The notes beneath the pieces are model-generated. The model was not told the DNA's origin and ran no database searches. It saw nothing but the letters and a program-made list of their open reading frames with translations. The position numbers were made by a program, and so were the translations under genes. DNA of 64,000 nt from Epiperipatus broadwayi (Eukaryota > Onychophora > Udeonychophora > Euonychophora > Peripatidae): positions 4,220,001 to 4,284,000 of the forward strand of contig JAQFVV010012420.1 of NCBI GenBank assembly GCA_028023455.1, in the 5' to 3' direction. This document shows positions 22,292-33,125 of the stretch, one piece after another. The first letter of the stretch is position 1. Every line of letters starts with the position of its first letter.

Positions 22292-22986
22292 TAACAATCT
22301 CATTAGGAATAAGCGTCTGAAAAATTCGAAGGTAGGGACCTCTACATGTCTTAGCCACAAGCTTACGCTAGGGAGAAAAGAGGGAAACCTTCTTTACTTC
22401 AACCTACTTCTATATATGAATAGGTGAAGCTGAAGTGGTTAGAACTAAGAGTGTGAAGCTATTCAATACTTCACTAATTAAGTCCACAATTCTTATTATA
22501 CATTAAGACTCACAAAATCTTACGATTTACAACAAGTCAATGGAAAGATCTTATAGTAAGAAATCTATTACGACAATTTAAAGTTGTAATTATAAATTTT
22601 ATTAAACACACATTATTATATTAAGTAATATTAACTAAGGCTGTAACCTTTAGAAATAAGCATCTAAAAAATTCGAAGGTAGGGACCTCTACAGGTTTTA
22701 GCCACAAGCTTACACTAGGAAGAAAAGAGGGAAACCTTCTTTACTTCAACCTACTTTTATATATGAATAGGTGAAGCTGAAGTGGTTAGATTTAAGAGTG
22801 TGAAAGTAGATTGAAGTAAAGAAGGTTTCCCTCTTTTCTTCCTAGCATAAGCTTGTGGCTAAGACCTGAAGAGGTCCCTACCTTCGAATTTTTCAGACAC
22901 TTATTCCTAAAGTTTACAGCCTTAGTAAATATTACTTAATATAATAATGTGCGTTTAATAAAATTTATAATTATAACAATCTCATT
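22292..22986 (+). mobile_element. multimeric hairpin insertion, family F2
   Basis: A perfect 13-bp direct repeat TAACAATCTCATT (22292-22304 and 22974-22986) bounds 669 bp. Inside are three copies of one unit. A 5'-truncated direct copy starts at 22305 (AGGAATAAGCGTCTG...). A full direct copy starts about 345 bp later. An inverted copy then pairs with the second unit as a hairpin (arms 22583-22756 and 22804-22977). All copies carry GAAGGTAGGGACCTCTAC, GCCACAAGCTTA and AAGAGGGAAACCTTCTTTAC. The unit is non-coding. Its core (AAGGCTGTAACCTT ... GTAGGGACCTCT) is shared with the hairpin at 38.9-39.05 kb. Confidence 0.85.
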
Positions 22987-22989
22987 TTA

Positions 22990-24415
22990 ACTCAAAATAT
23001 ATATATATATTCTAAAAACTATTATTAACTTCATTTTTACATCACAAACATATGATTACAGACATTGAAAATATCTGTGTCTTAACTTAGTGATAAAATG
23101 ACAGTCTAGAAATATAAAGATTATTAAATAAAAGTTCAATTCAATGCTTGAATATAGCACATGACCTCCTGAGAGACTAACTACTTGATTACTTTTTTTC
23201 AGAGATGAGAAAAAAATATTGGTTAAGATGCCTTTTAATCAGCTTCTCCCTTCCCCATTGCTTCTCAAATCCGCAAACATTATTTTTTAATTACTGATGT
23301 AGATGATATCAATTTTATACAAAATTTATAAACATATATTGTGTGCAGGTAGCATATTTAAACAACATTCAATAATATTTTACTTTTATAAAATGCAGTA
23401 CTAATTTTTTTTTGTTATAAAAGCAAAAATATTTTCAATAATTTAATCCTCGTCACGTTCATGACAGAACTCTAATAATTTCTTTACTTCAAACTTTGAC
23501 TTATTGAATTAAATGAGGTGTCAAAAAATCTATAAAAAAAAAGAAGTTAAATTTAATTTTTTTTCTTTATAAAGCATGCCGAGTTCTTTAGATGCTATTA
23601 GTTAAATAATTTTTTTTGTCAATTAAAATTTTTTTAACTCATTTCAAAATGTTGAATAGGTTTGATATAAGTTTTTCATCTCCCTTGATGCAATTACCAT
23701 TTAGTTTTTCTTTAAAGATTATTTTAGTTTTTGCTTTTTAAAAAAATGAAATCTTATAAAAATATAGCAATAAATAATTATTCTTGAAAACAGTTTTTTG
23801 AAAAAACAAAAAACAAACATCTTGAATGTAAATCAGCTAATTCCAAACTTGTTAACTCTTTCTCATGTAAATCATATTCTTTTATCACTACAATACAAAT
23901 AATTCAACACTTTTAGGGGAGGGGGTGTCTTTTGTTTTTATTATTATTAAACAGAAATAGTTCAAGTATATAAACCAGATTACCCTCAGTTTTATTTTAC
24001 GAACATTAAAAATCTTTTCTTTTATTATTTTTGTTTTGTTTTGTTTTGTTGAATTATATTAAATATAAATCATTTGTTATGTGCACTTAATCTTAAGAAA
24101 TTTTTTATTATATTTAGCGTATAGATTTGAACAGCTTAACTATTACTAAGATAACATAAAGCCAACCAAAAGATAGATTTTCAAGTGGTTTTATTAAAGG
24201 CTTTCAATTCTGCAAATGTAATTCATAATATTGACAGTCATTAACTATGTGGTTCATAGTGTGAATTTGACTACAGTTATAAAAATCAGTGATTACTAAA
24301 TTTTATTTATAAAGCATGAGCGACAAACACAAATTGTCCTGAATCTGTTGTTGAGATTCCGGCTGCATCTAGGAAAATAAAATCTGGCTGACTTTATTGT
24401 TATATCCAAAAAAAA
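22990..24415. other. no gene recognised
   Basis: AT-rich DNA with short homopolymer and TTTTG repeats (about 24021-24050). No conserved protein block was seen. Confidence 0.5.
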
Positions 24416-24419
24416 AAAA

Positions 24420-25040
24420 ATAGAATCTCATAAGAATTCAATTTTTATACTATAATTCTTTGATTGTAGATTCTTGGATAAACATCCAAAATGGAGATTT
24501 TGGTTTGAGTTGAGTCTTAGTGGTGAAATTATATTTTGAATTGTTGGCAAGTCTATTTTGTATAACTGTTTTTTTTTTTTTTGTGAAGCAACTTCTCTTC
24601 TGATATCTGGTAGAAGAATATGTGAAAGAACAATAAGCCACTGAAAAATAGATGACTTGAGTGTATCACTAACATTTCTCATAGTAATATTTAACTGAGT
24701 ATCCAGAAGTTTAATGTGAGCACTTTTTCACTAAAGTGCCAATATTCATTAGTGCAAAATGCTAATGCTAAGAAACCTATCCATAAAGTACTTGCAATAC
24801 AACCCTAAGTATATTGCAGCCAGATTTCAAAGGAGATTATTCCCAAAAATTAATTTTGCTCATACCTTACATAAATGAGGAAAATGTTAGGTTATGGCCT
24901 AAATTTATTTGTAAATAGTGTTGGTAGGAACATATTTCATATTACTATTGCAAAAGAGTATATTCAAATTATGAAATGATTCCCTGTTGTTTAGTTGAAA
25001 AATTGAATATCCTTTCTTCATTGGATTAAAAAAGACTTAG

Positions 25041-25071
<31 letters not shown>

Positions 25072-25860
25072 CATTTGCAATTTTTTCATATCCTTATTGA
25101 TAGATTTTTCTACTTCAAGAAAGAATCTCTTTTGAGAAATAAAAAAAAAAATAGCAGCATAGATGAATTTTCTGCCTTCGGTATCTGGAAGATCACTATT
25201 AATATATGAAATAAAGTGAAAGAACTGAACCAGGTTGCAGACCATTCTTATCCATGATCATTTAATCCCCTACTTAAAATTATTTGATTGGAGAACTTTA
25301 ATTAATAGTTTTCCCATATTTAAAAATTTAAAAATCTTTTAGAAAATTATTTTTTCAAATTTAGCAACTTACTGGCCCAAAACCAGTGTATTTTACAGGA
25401 AGATAAGTCTCAACTAGTAGTAAAATTATTGTAAATATGATTTTAAAAAAAAAAAAAACATTTATAGAAAACATATAATAACGATATTATATGATAAGGT
25501 TTTGGATCATTGCTGATTTTATTTCATTTTAAGACTGTTATAGCTTTGCTTGTAGGTCAATTTTTTTAAAGATTTTTCTGTATGAATAATATTAATTAAT
25601 AATTCTGTCAACTATTCACTGGCTTTATCAGATTATAAGAACATTATGCTTACAATTCTGATCTAATGATGACTTTGCTCATTTTATCAATATTGTATTT
25701 AGAAGTGTGATATATAAGATTGGCAAATTGAATAGCAGTAACAGCAGATGCTCTTTTAAGGATAGTTTTATATCTATTAAGTTTTTGTGAAAGTGCCCAA
25801 ACCTTCTCAAATTTTGTTTTGGTTCTTACATAGTTTGCTGCCAGAAAGCTTGTCACCTGT
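24420..25860 (-). pseudogene. LINE (Jockey-group 'pol-like') reverse transcriptase remnant
   Basis: The minus strand gives a pre-RT linker (TKTKFEKVWALSQKLNR..., 25650-25856). The palm follows at 25018-25245: GLQPGSVLSLYFIYIN, then DLPDTEGRKFIYAAIFF, where family members have LPQGSVL...FIYADDI. The C-terminal block LDTQLNITMRNVSDTLKSS is followed by FQWLIVLSHILLPDIRRE (24560-24690), matching the invertebrate pattern 'LDTQLN..MR..SGTLK.TP..WLPVLS.I.PP.IRR'. The catalytic aspartates are lost (YAA for YAD), and long homopolymers break the frame. The copy is inactive. Confidence 0.82.
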
Positions 25861-26089
25861 TTTATTTTAAATTATCCATTATCAGGGGTTTCCAACACAT
25901 AGTATAAACAATACAGCTGACGCTAAGTTATCATATTCAATATTTACATTTTTTTATTTATTAAAATGATAAGGAAACACAAAAGTCCAAAGGGTTGTAA
26001 TTAAAAACATTTTAAATTAGCAATGCAATAAAGAAAATAAAAATAAAACTATTAAATAAACTATAACAAAGATGTTATTTCTTTCATGG

Positions 26090-27160
26090 TTATATAAAGC
26101 AGAACTAAGATATTTATTTCTAATCCTATTTTTATGTACTTTTATTTTTTCATTTGACTCAAACTACTCTCACCTATATATACTTCTTACAAAAACAATA
26201 CACTATTCCAGGAATAGCCTTCCTATCAAAAAATTGTTTTGTATTATTAAATAAATTATTTAAAGGAGTACTCCTTTTCCAAGCAATTTTATAAGAAGAC
26301 AATTTAAAAAGCAAGAAAATAAAATCATATTTTTCTTTATCCTTCACATTATTATAATTATTAGCACCATCCTAATTACTATTAAATAAAATACTTTTAA
26401 CAAATTTATCAGTGTAGCCAATGCTCAAATACTCTTTATAAAATTGATCTTTTTGAAACAAAGCAGTCTAATTAGAACTATTTAATCTCTGATTCATATA
26501 GAAATATTTTTTTAAAGTAGCTACTTTACTAGAGACAGATTCGTAGCTATCAGGTTTAATTATAGATCTTAAATCCTTACTCTTAACATAGTGATTACAT
26601 ACAAAACAATTATTCCTTACATTTCTTATCAATAAATCTAAAAATTTTAATTTAACAACATCTAACCTCCTCCTTTTACAACATATTTCACAAGGTTCTT
26701 AGCTGAGAGGTCATCGCAGCCGCTGTGCAAGCAAGTAGTTGGTTGCAGACGGTTGGGGGTTCGCCTCCCGGCCGATGCTATGACATATGAAAAAAAAAAA
26801 AAACCTATTTAACAACTCTTTCAATTCATCATTTTCAACCACTTACAAACAATCAACAACATATCTAACAAATAATTTTAAATGTATACAATCCTTATTA
26901 ATAATTTCCTCTTCCAAATAATAATATAAATGGAACAAATTAAAGGGGAAATAATATAACCTATTATCCACTCTTCCTTAATCTTATAAAGATTAAGATT
27001 ATAAGTAAAATACACAAAAAGAGTAAATCTTTAATAACTTTAATTTTATTCTTAGACAAAGATCCATTTTTAATCAATACAGATACATGTTCTCAATATT
27101 CAAACCACCAAATACTTCCACTTTAAAATTATTAATTTTATTAAAACCCTCAAGATGAAA
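26090..27160 (-). pseudogene. Penelope-like reverse transcriptase remnant
   Basis: Minus-strand frames show, in order, KLFVRYVVDCL..VVENDEL (26821-26880; family pattern RYVDD), KLKFLDLLIRNVRNN (about 26607-26655; pattern LPFLDVLI), and then KYFYMNQRLNSS with FYKEYLSIGYTDKFVKSI (about 26400-26500). The last two correspond to the thumb region 'RL..ICS...F......L..RGY' of Penelope reverse transcriptases. Stops are frequent, one Asp of the catalytic pair is replaced, and a SINE at 26.7 kb splits it. No GIY-YIG domain is legible downstream. Same orientation as the LINE at 24.4-25.9 kb, but a different class. Confidence 0.65.
26699..26803 (+). mobile_element. tRNA-derived SINE with poly(A) tail
   Basis: An A-box-like TAGCTGAGAGG (26700-26710) and a B-box GGTTCGCCTCC (26758-26768) have tRNA-like spacing. 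They are followed by a very short tail TGACATATG (26781-26789) and a run of about 14 A. The same tail and A-run follow the tRNA-Gly-derived element at 28.1 kb. Pol III internal promoters plus a poly(A) tail define a SINE mobilised by a LINE. The 5' acceptor half does not pair well with the 3' half, so it is not a functional tRNA. It interrupts the Penelope remnant. Confidence 0.75.
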
Positions 27161-28119
27161 CTGTATAATGACCAAAATTAACAAATTTGCTCTTATTATT
27201 GGAATATTCTATAAGGCTATATTCTAGTGAGTTCTGTTTTATTAAAAAAATCTAATTAAGATTTTATCATATTTGAATAAATCCAAAGTGTATCAGTCTA
27301 TTCTTTGTAAAATTTAATTGACCAGATCAAATTTATATCTTTGATGGCATTTTAAAAATATTTAATGTGTGCAAAAAAAAAAAGAGAGATTATAAATATT
27401 CCTGCAATATTAATATTACAAGAAAAGTCTTGAAAGATTTTTTTATTTCTAATATTAAAATTCATCACTAAAGTCTACATGAAACAACTTTGTTTTTTTT
27501 CTTGTAAATAAAGATGAACTGTTTTACAACCATGATGACTAATAATTATTTATAATTTAGCATTCAAATTTAAAAGTTATATTTTTTAAATACATAATTT
27601 GTTTGTCTAATTCTTATTATTACTGCAGAAAAAAAAATCTGCCTTATCACTAATCTCAAGTTTCAGCACAAGAGAATAATTTTCTGAATATATTAATAAT
27701 CAATTTGTAGCATTAAAAGATAAAAATGAATAAATTTGAATTATAAAAATAATCTTTTTTTTTTGTTTGTTTTCATGTTTATTTAATTTTTATTTTTGGC
27801 TGTACAAATGCCTCTATAAATGTTTCCAACTTCATATAATTGAAATAATTTTAAATTCTTATGAAAATAAATATACAATAAAATATGTATATCTATATAA
27901 CAAACAAATATAAACAAAATAGTTTAGTATTTTCAAATAAACATTTTTTTCTGAATTAATAGAACACATGGAATAACAAAACATGCATTATCTCTAATTA
28001 TAACCCTCTCATTTTTAATATACTGCTAAAACATAAATATTAAATGTAATTATTAAATAATTTAATTTTAATTTCCATAGAATTTGATATACAATAAATA
28101 TTTTCAATACATTGTGTAT

Positions 28120-28243
28120 AACATATTTATCTTTTTTTTCATATGTCAAATGTGTTGACTGGGAGGCGAACCCAGGCCAGCTGCTTGGAAGGCAGCTATG
28201 CTAACCACTAGGCCACCAACGCTTAACAACGTATTTATCTTTT
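28120..28243 (-). mobile_element. minimal SINE derived from tRNA-Gly(TCC)
   Basis: The minus strand of 28152-28222 folds as tRNA-Gly with anticodon TCC. It has acceptor GCGTTGG/TCAACAC (one mismatch), an anticodon arm around CTTCCAA, and a T-arm CTGGG-TTCGCCT-CCCAG. Only ATTTGACATATG and an A-run follow. A 16-bp target duplication flanks it (AACATATTTATCTTTT at 28120-28135, AACGTATTTATCTTTT at 28228-28243). Copy B of the segmental duplication retains the empty site at 45922-45937. The whole element is only about 90 bp. Confidence 0.88.
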
Positions 28244-28261
28244 CCCTCATTTTATTGAAAA

Positions 28262-28385
28262 CCATCAAATAATCATAATTGCAAAACACAGGTAACTATC
28301 ATCTACTAACTCAGAGGGAGGTAATTACTTTCCCTTTGCAATTACAGATCTCAGTAAGTTATGATTATTTATTTATTATTACAAT
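28262..28385. mobile_element. small insertion absent from copy B
   Basis: Relative to copy B (ATTAAATAATAATAG near 45961-45975), copy A has about 110 extra bases flanked by ATCAAATAAT and ATTAAATAAT. The insert has partly paired ends (AATAATCATAA near 28270 with TTATGATTATT near 28360) and an inner TTGCAAA/TTTGCAA pair. Class unknown. Confidence 0.5.
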
Positions 28386-28414
28386 TAAATAATAATAGTA
28401 ATTTCAATGTCTAT

Positions 28415-28751
28415 TAGATATGTATTTAAACCATTAAGCATCACATGATCACCATCTCTTATACTAGCACATAATTGTTTATAATCAAGGCAAAACTCCC
28501 AATACAGTAGTGCCATCCTATGCTAACCAGAGTAATCATCAATGGATGCCTAAGATCTAGGTGTAGAGCTCTCAGATCCAAAGCTCCTCACTGATGAAGG
28601 CCACAAGCCAGAAACTAATCTGGGGATATTGGATGAATAGGTATTAGATAGGGATTTTATACACAAGCCTTCTGGCATCCATTGATGATTACTCTGGTTG
28701 GCACAGGGTGGCACTACTGTAAGGAGAGTTTTGCCTTATAGATATGTATTT
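28415..28751 (+). mobile_element. palindromic insertion, family F1 copy 2
   Basis: A perfect 13-bp duplication TAGATATGTATTT (28415-28427, 28739-28751) flanks 311 bp. The empty site is preserved in copy B at 45992-46004. The first ~60 nt (AAACCATTAAGCATCACATG...) match F1 copy 1. Terminal arms of ~64 nt (28487-28550 and 28674-28737) pair, while the centre is not palindromic here, unlike copy 1. The centre contains CTGATGA-AGGCCACAAGCCA-GAAA, a hammerhead-like core, followed by CTAAT...ATTAG as a possible stem III. Confidence 0.88.
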
Positions 28752-28779
28752 TCAATACAGTTGATATATTATTAATAGC

Positions 28780-31700
28780 TATTGTATATATATTGTAACC
28801 TCATCTGTTCTGCCAAACTTTAGTAGTGCTAAACTCTATAGCCTCACGTTTGTGGCGCCAAAACTGTAACCTCATCTGCGGTGCTAGATTTTAACCTTAC
28901 TCTGTGCACCTTTCACTTGTTTAATCTTAATAAAACTCTCATTTATATCAAGTAGCTAGTCAGTTAAAATTTATATATTTAGGATCAAATGTATACCGGG
29001 GTGCCAAATTGCAGCTATAAATTGTAACCAGCTCTCATTTCTATCTGACTGGAGATAACTCTGTAATAAATGCAAAGAACTCATAATCTATATTCAATAG
29101 CTACAATTATATAACACGGAATGTCTGTGTTATGTTCTCTAATCAGAGAGTTCTTATTCTTATTTCTCTCTCACATATATTCTTAGATCAACTATAAATT
29201 CATGGTCCCTATTTATAATAATGGAATAATTTAGTACAGTATAATAATGTTGTTATACTAAGCTACTTGACTTCCAAACTAGCTCTGAGATCAAAATTGA
29301 ATTGCTCTTTCTCAAGGTCTAGATCTATCAAGAGGTGCCCATATAAATGATTATATTGCAATGGATATGATCCCATATCTGCCAAATAAATTTTAATAAA
29401 AGTTCAATAGTGGGAATCACTCTGAACACCTGAGAGCAGGAAAGGGATTTTATGTCTGCTCCCAGCATTCAACACATTACAATGAATCAAAATTTAAATT
29501 GATCAACTTAATTTAACTATTCCCTGTCATTTTATTCTGTTATTTCTAATTTATCTTTAATTGATAACCTTAATAAATTTTATTTTGCTGAAGTAAACTA
29601 TGGAAGTAAACCATGGACATGATTCAGATAATTAATTAAATTTTACTTATGAAAGTAAATTACGGAAATAACCGTAAACTAGATTAAGCAAATTAATCAT
29701 AACAATAAATTATATAAACTGAAGTCTATAAAATGACTTATATAAAATGAATTATATTACTCAAATATGGCAGTATTAAATTACTATTGTAAATCAATAA
29801 TGAAAATAAAGTATTAATGTCAAATTGACCATGTGAATCGAATATGGAAACAAGTTAATAATAACTACTGCAAATCGATTTTGGAAACAAAGCATCATTA
29901 TAAAATAATTAACTAAATTTAAAATATAACTCATATTACCTTAAATATAGGTGCTGGATATACGGATTCTGGAGATATTTGAAACACCAAAACACAAAAC
30001 ACAATGTAATCTTATAACAATAATAAAACTTTATTACATGAAATAATAAATATAAAATTAAAACAAAACACACTAAATTGTAATATTGTTCCACAAATAT
30101 ATGCTTCTGATCTATGTTTGAGTTAACTAATTTCTTGGATGACTCACTTTCGGTTTTGACCCATTCATTTATTATAAATGATTAATAACAATCATAAATA
30201 CAGACGCTGGAAACAGAATTTCGTATATTTTAGCTTTAAGAAATCTTAGCTTGAGAGAGAAGAAAACCTACAAATCTCTACCTCCCCCTCCTTTTATCGT
30301 AAACATTGTCTATTGGACTATTCCAAAATATTATATTCGTTTCAATTATCTTAACCAGCAATGTGAAATAATTTGAAAATTTAAATCATTTTATTAAGTA
30401 ATAATTTTCACATTTCCAATGAAGAAGGATTATACGTCACAAAATTTACCCTACTAAATCTTACAAACGGGTTTAAATTCAAAACCCACACTTTCACATT
30501 CATGCTTGTCAGATCTTTACGTTTTGACTGTATATATCGTAACTAGTTCGGTATGCCCACCCAGCTTGACGACCTCAATTTACCATCATTCAAAAAAAAT
30601 CAATATAGATCGGTTAGTTTATTACTTAAAATCCTTGTCATCTTCCTCATACATATATATCTGACTGAATCCTTATCCTTTCCGGGCAACATTGGTATGT
30701 CTCAGATAAGAAAAAACTCTCTTCACATCACATTACCATACAGCGTCTATAACTCGATAAGGGAAATATAACAACTACAACGGTATCGACTTTAAACTTA
30801 AACGATTTGCTTGAGCCAGGGAGAGATCTATCCTAAGATCCAGAATTGTGTAAAGAGCTTGTCTTAGACACTTATTCCCTATATTGGCTTGCAACATTTT
30901 CTGTACTTAAACAGTAACTTTATTACTGATTCCCTATCTTAATAAATAAATGGAAACTTAGTCCTCTAACTGCTATGGTATCTATAAATCTGGAGACAAC
31001 CATTTCTCATCCATTGGGTGGTAGGATTACTTTCATTAGTAATGATAAGCATTTATAACTCTAAATCTGCCCACACATACATCGATTCTAGTCTAGATAA
31101 TGACAAGACTAACCGGATCTCAAATCAATACATAGATGAATTATTTTAATTTTAACCGGTCAAGCCAATAACATACCTAATATCTATATCAATAACAGAT
31201 CAACACTCACAGCATAATAATGGGTTTTATGACCATCCTCTCACTCTTCATTATTTACTATTAAGCATAATTAAAATTTTGTTAAGAGTAATAAAATATT
31301 TATATCATTTCTCTCTTTACTTTTAAGTCTAAATTTACGTGAGCATCTATATTCAAATGGTATCAAAATCATTTTTCTTTCTTTCCTTCACATTTTAAAC
31401 ATAAACAAAATATTAAATTAAATAATCTAGTGATCAGAGTGTTACATAGCATATAAACAAAAAATGACATATAATACTAATAATAATAATAATAAAAAAA
31501 AATAAATGACATATTATATTAATGAAATAAATGAAGAATAAATATCAGTATTACAGACAGTCTCTCTAAATTTCTCTTTTCTTCCACAGTTCATTAATTA
31601 ATTACTATATTTGGTTCATTTTACTTGAGATAGCTATCAATTGCACCTCAGACAGTTAACTTTACTTAAAAACGCACAGACAGTCATTTGAATTAAGATC

Positions 31701-33125
31701 GATATAAAACGTAGATAGTTAGTTACTTTAAAATTTGTAGATATTTAAATCAGAATGTAGATACAGTATAGTTAATAAATTTAAAAGTTCTGCTGTTACC
31801 TTCCACTTGACGATTCTTCCTGAGATTGGATTCACTTTGTTCTCCTTTCTTCTTTTCTTTGATTGTAGATATTTAAAGGTTCAAACTATGGCAATATGCA
31901 GCTTTTGATTACTAACATGAATAAACTTTCTTTTTAAAAAATATTATAACAGAAGATCGTTGTAATTCTTTAAACGAATCTTAAATAGCCATATAAATGG
32001 AATTGATCTTTTAATTTGATAGAAGAAATTTGACCATTTTCTCCTTATAGGAGATTTTATAAGTAGATTGGATAAAATTTGAGCAGACAATAACTTATCA
32101 AAAGTTGACTTCTTCATGATTAATTTTGAGAAGACAGAGATATGCACCATGATTTTTTTGAATTAGAACTTCATATTTGGGTCTACGATACAATTTGATT
32201 TCATTATTAAAATTGTATAGAAAATTTTAAAAAACTTACAAAATATATACTTTTAGATATTAATTTTTAGTTATAGTTAGCTAGCTTAGTTTCAATCAGC
32301 AAAAGTTTCTTTTTCTCCCCTTCTCCTTTGTTCTTTTAGTTTTTATAGTTTAAAAGAAAAAAGAAAGTCTGTTACCCCCTCCCCCAGTGATTTCTTCCCA
32401 AGTCTAGTCATAAAACAATTTCCATTCAGAGCCATTACTCTCACCAAGGTGTTATCCTTCCTAATCGTTTCTCTTTGATCTTAAACCAGATCTTTTTAAT
32501 TAACATGTCTCTGGTCAATTTATGAAATTTAGTTTTAAAGACGGTATAATTAAAACATAAGCTTGCTAACACTTGTTTTGGTCAAACAAAGACGACAGTC
32601 ATTCCATCTAAATAATTTCTTATTTAGATTTACATTTTTAATAATTTAAAGAAAAAATTATTTCAGTTTCTTTAAAGGAAAGAGAAAAATCAACCCATAT
32701 GTCTGCATTACACACACACATACACTGTACAGACTATCAAACATAAAACTGATTGTTTAGATTATGAGAACAAAATATCTCTCACAATTGCTTATAATTT
32801 CAAGCATATAAATTTATAATTTTTAGATAATCATAACCATAAATATCTACCACAATCTCCTATAACTGTAAACTTATTCTCTGTTAACTAAAGCTACTGA
32901 CAAAATGATTCACTCTTACTTCTCAGCAACTCTTTAGTAATACCTTGCAGACAAACACACAAACTGTCTCTATATCTGTTACTTGTAATCTATGTAGCCA
33001 TTACTTTCTCAAGCCAAAACTTTAACTTTTCTTTATCTAAAAAAAAAAAATTTTCCATCATTACTTAAGTTTATCATATTTGGTTTAGATGGAATAAACC
33101 AAAGGGTTATAATATTGTGTGTGTT
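28780..33125. mobile_element. unclassified 4.3-kb insertion in copy A
   Basis: Copy B shows this stretch is extra DNA: its homologous flanks meet around its own RTE insertion at nearly the same point. The ends carry TATTGTATATATA (28780-28792) and TATTGTGTGTGTT (33113-33125), a plausible diverged target duplication. The insert begins TTGTAACCTCATCTGTTCTG, with TGTAACCTCATCTG repeated 71 bp later (28867). It ends with a small hairpin TTGGTTTA...TAAACCAA just before GGGTTATAA. G+C is higher than around it, notably 28.8-29.5 and 30-31.2 kb. No recognisable protein was found; the frames at 30553-30771 (+) and 31944-32150 (-) have no motif. Confidence 0.6.

Noticed and set aside
22305-22973. Hammerhead ribozyme in family F2
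   Set aside because: The nearest candidate, CTGAAAAATTCGAAG, lacks the conserved G and a usable stem II.
28152-28222. Functional tRNA-Gly(TCC) gene
   Set aside because: It has an acceptor mismatch, a poly(A) tail and a 16-bp target duplication absent from the paralogous site, so it is a retroposed SINE.
31944-32150. Minus-strand ORF as LINE C-terminus
   Set aside because: No reverse-transcriptase motif or neighbouring LINE block supports it.
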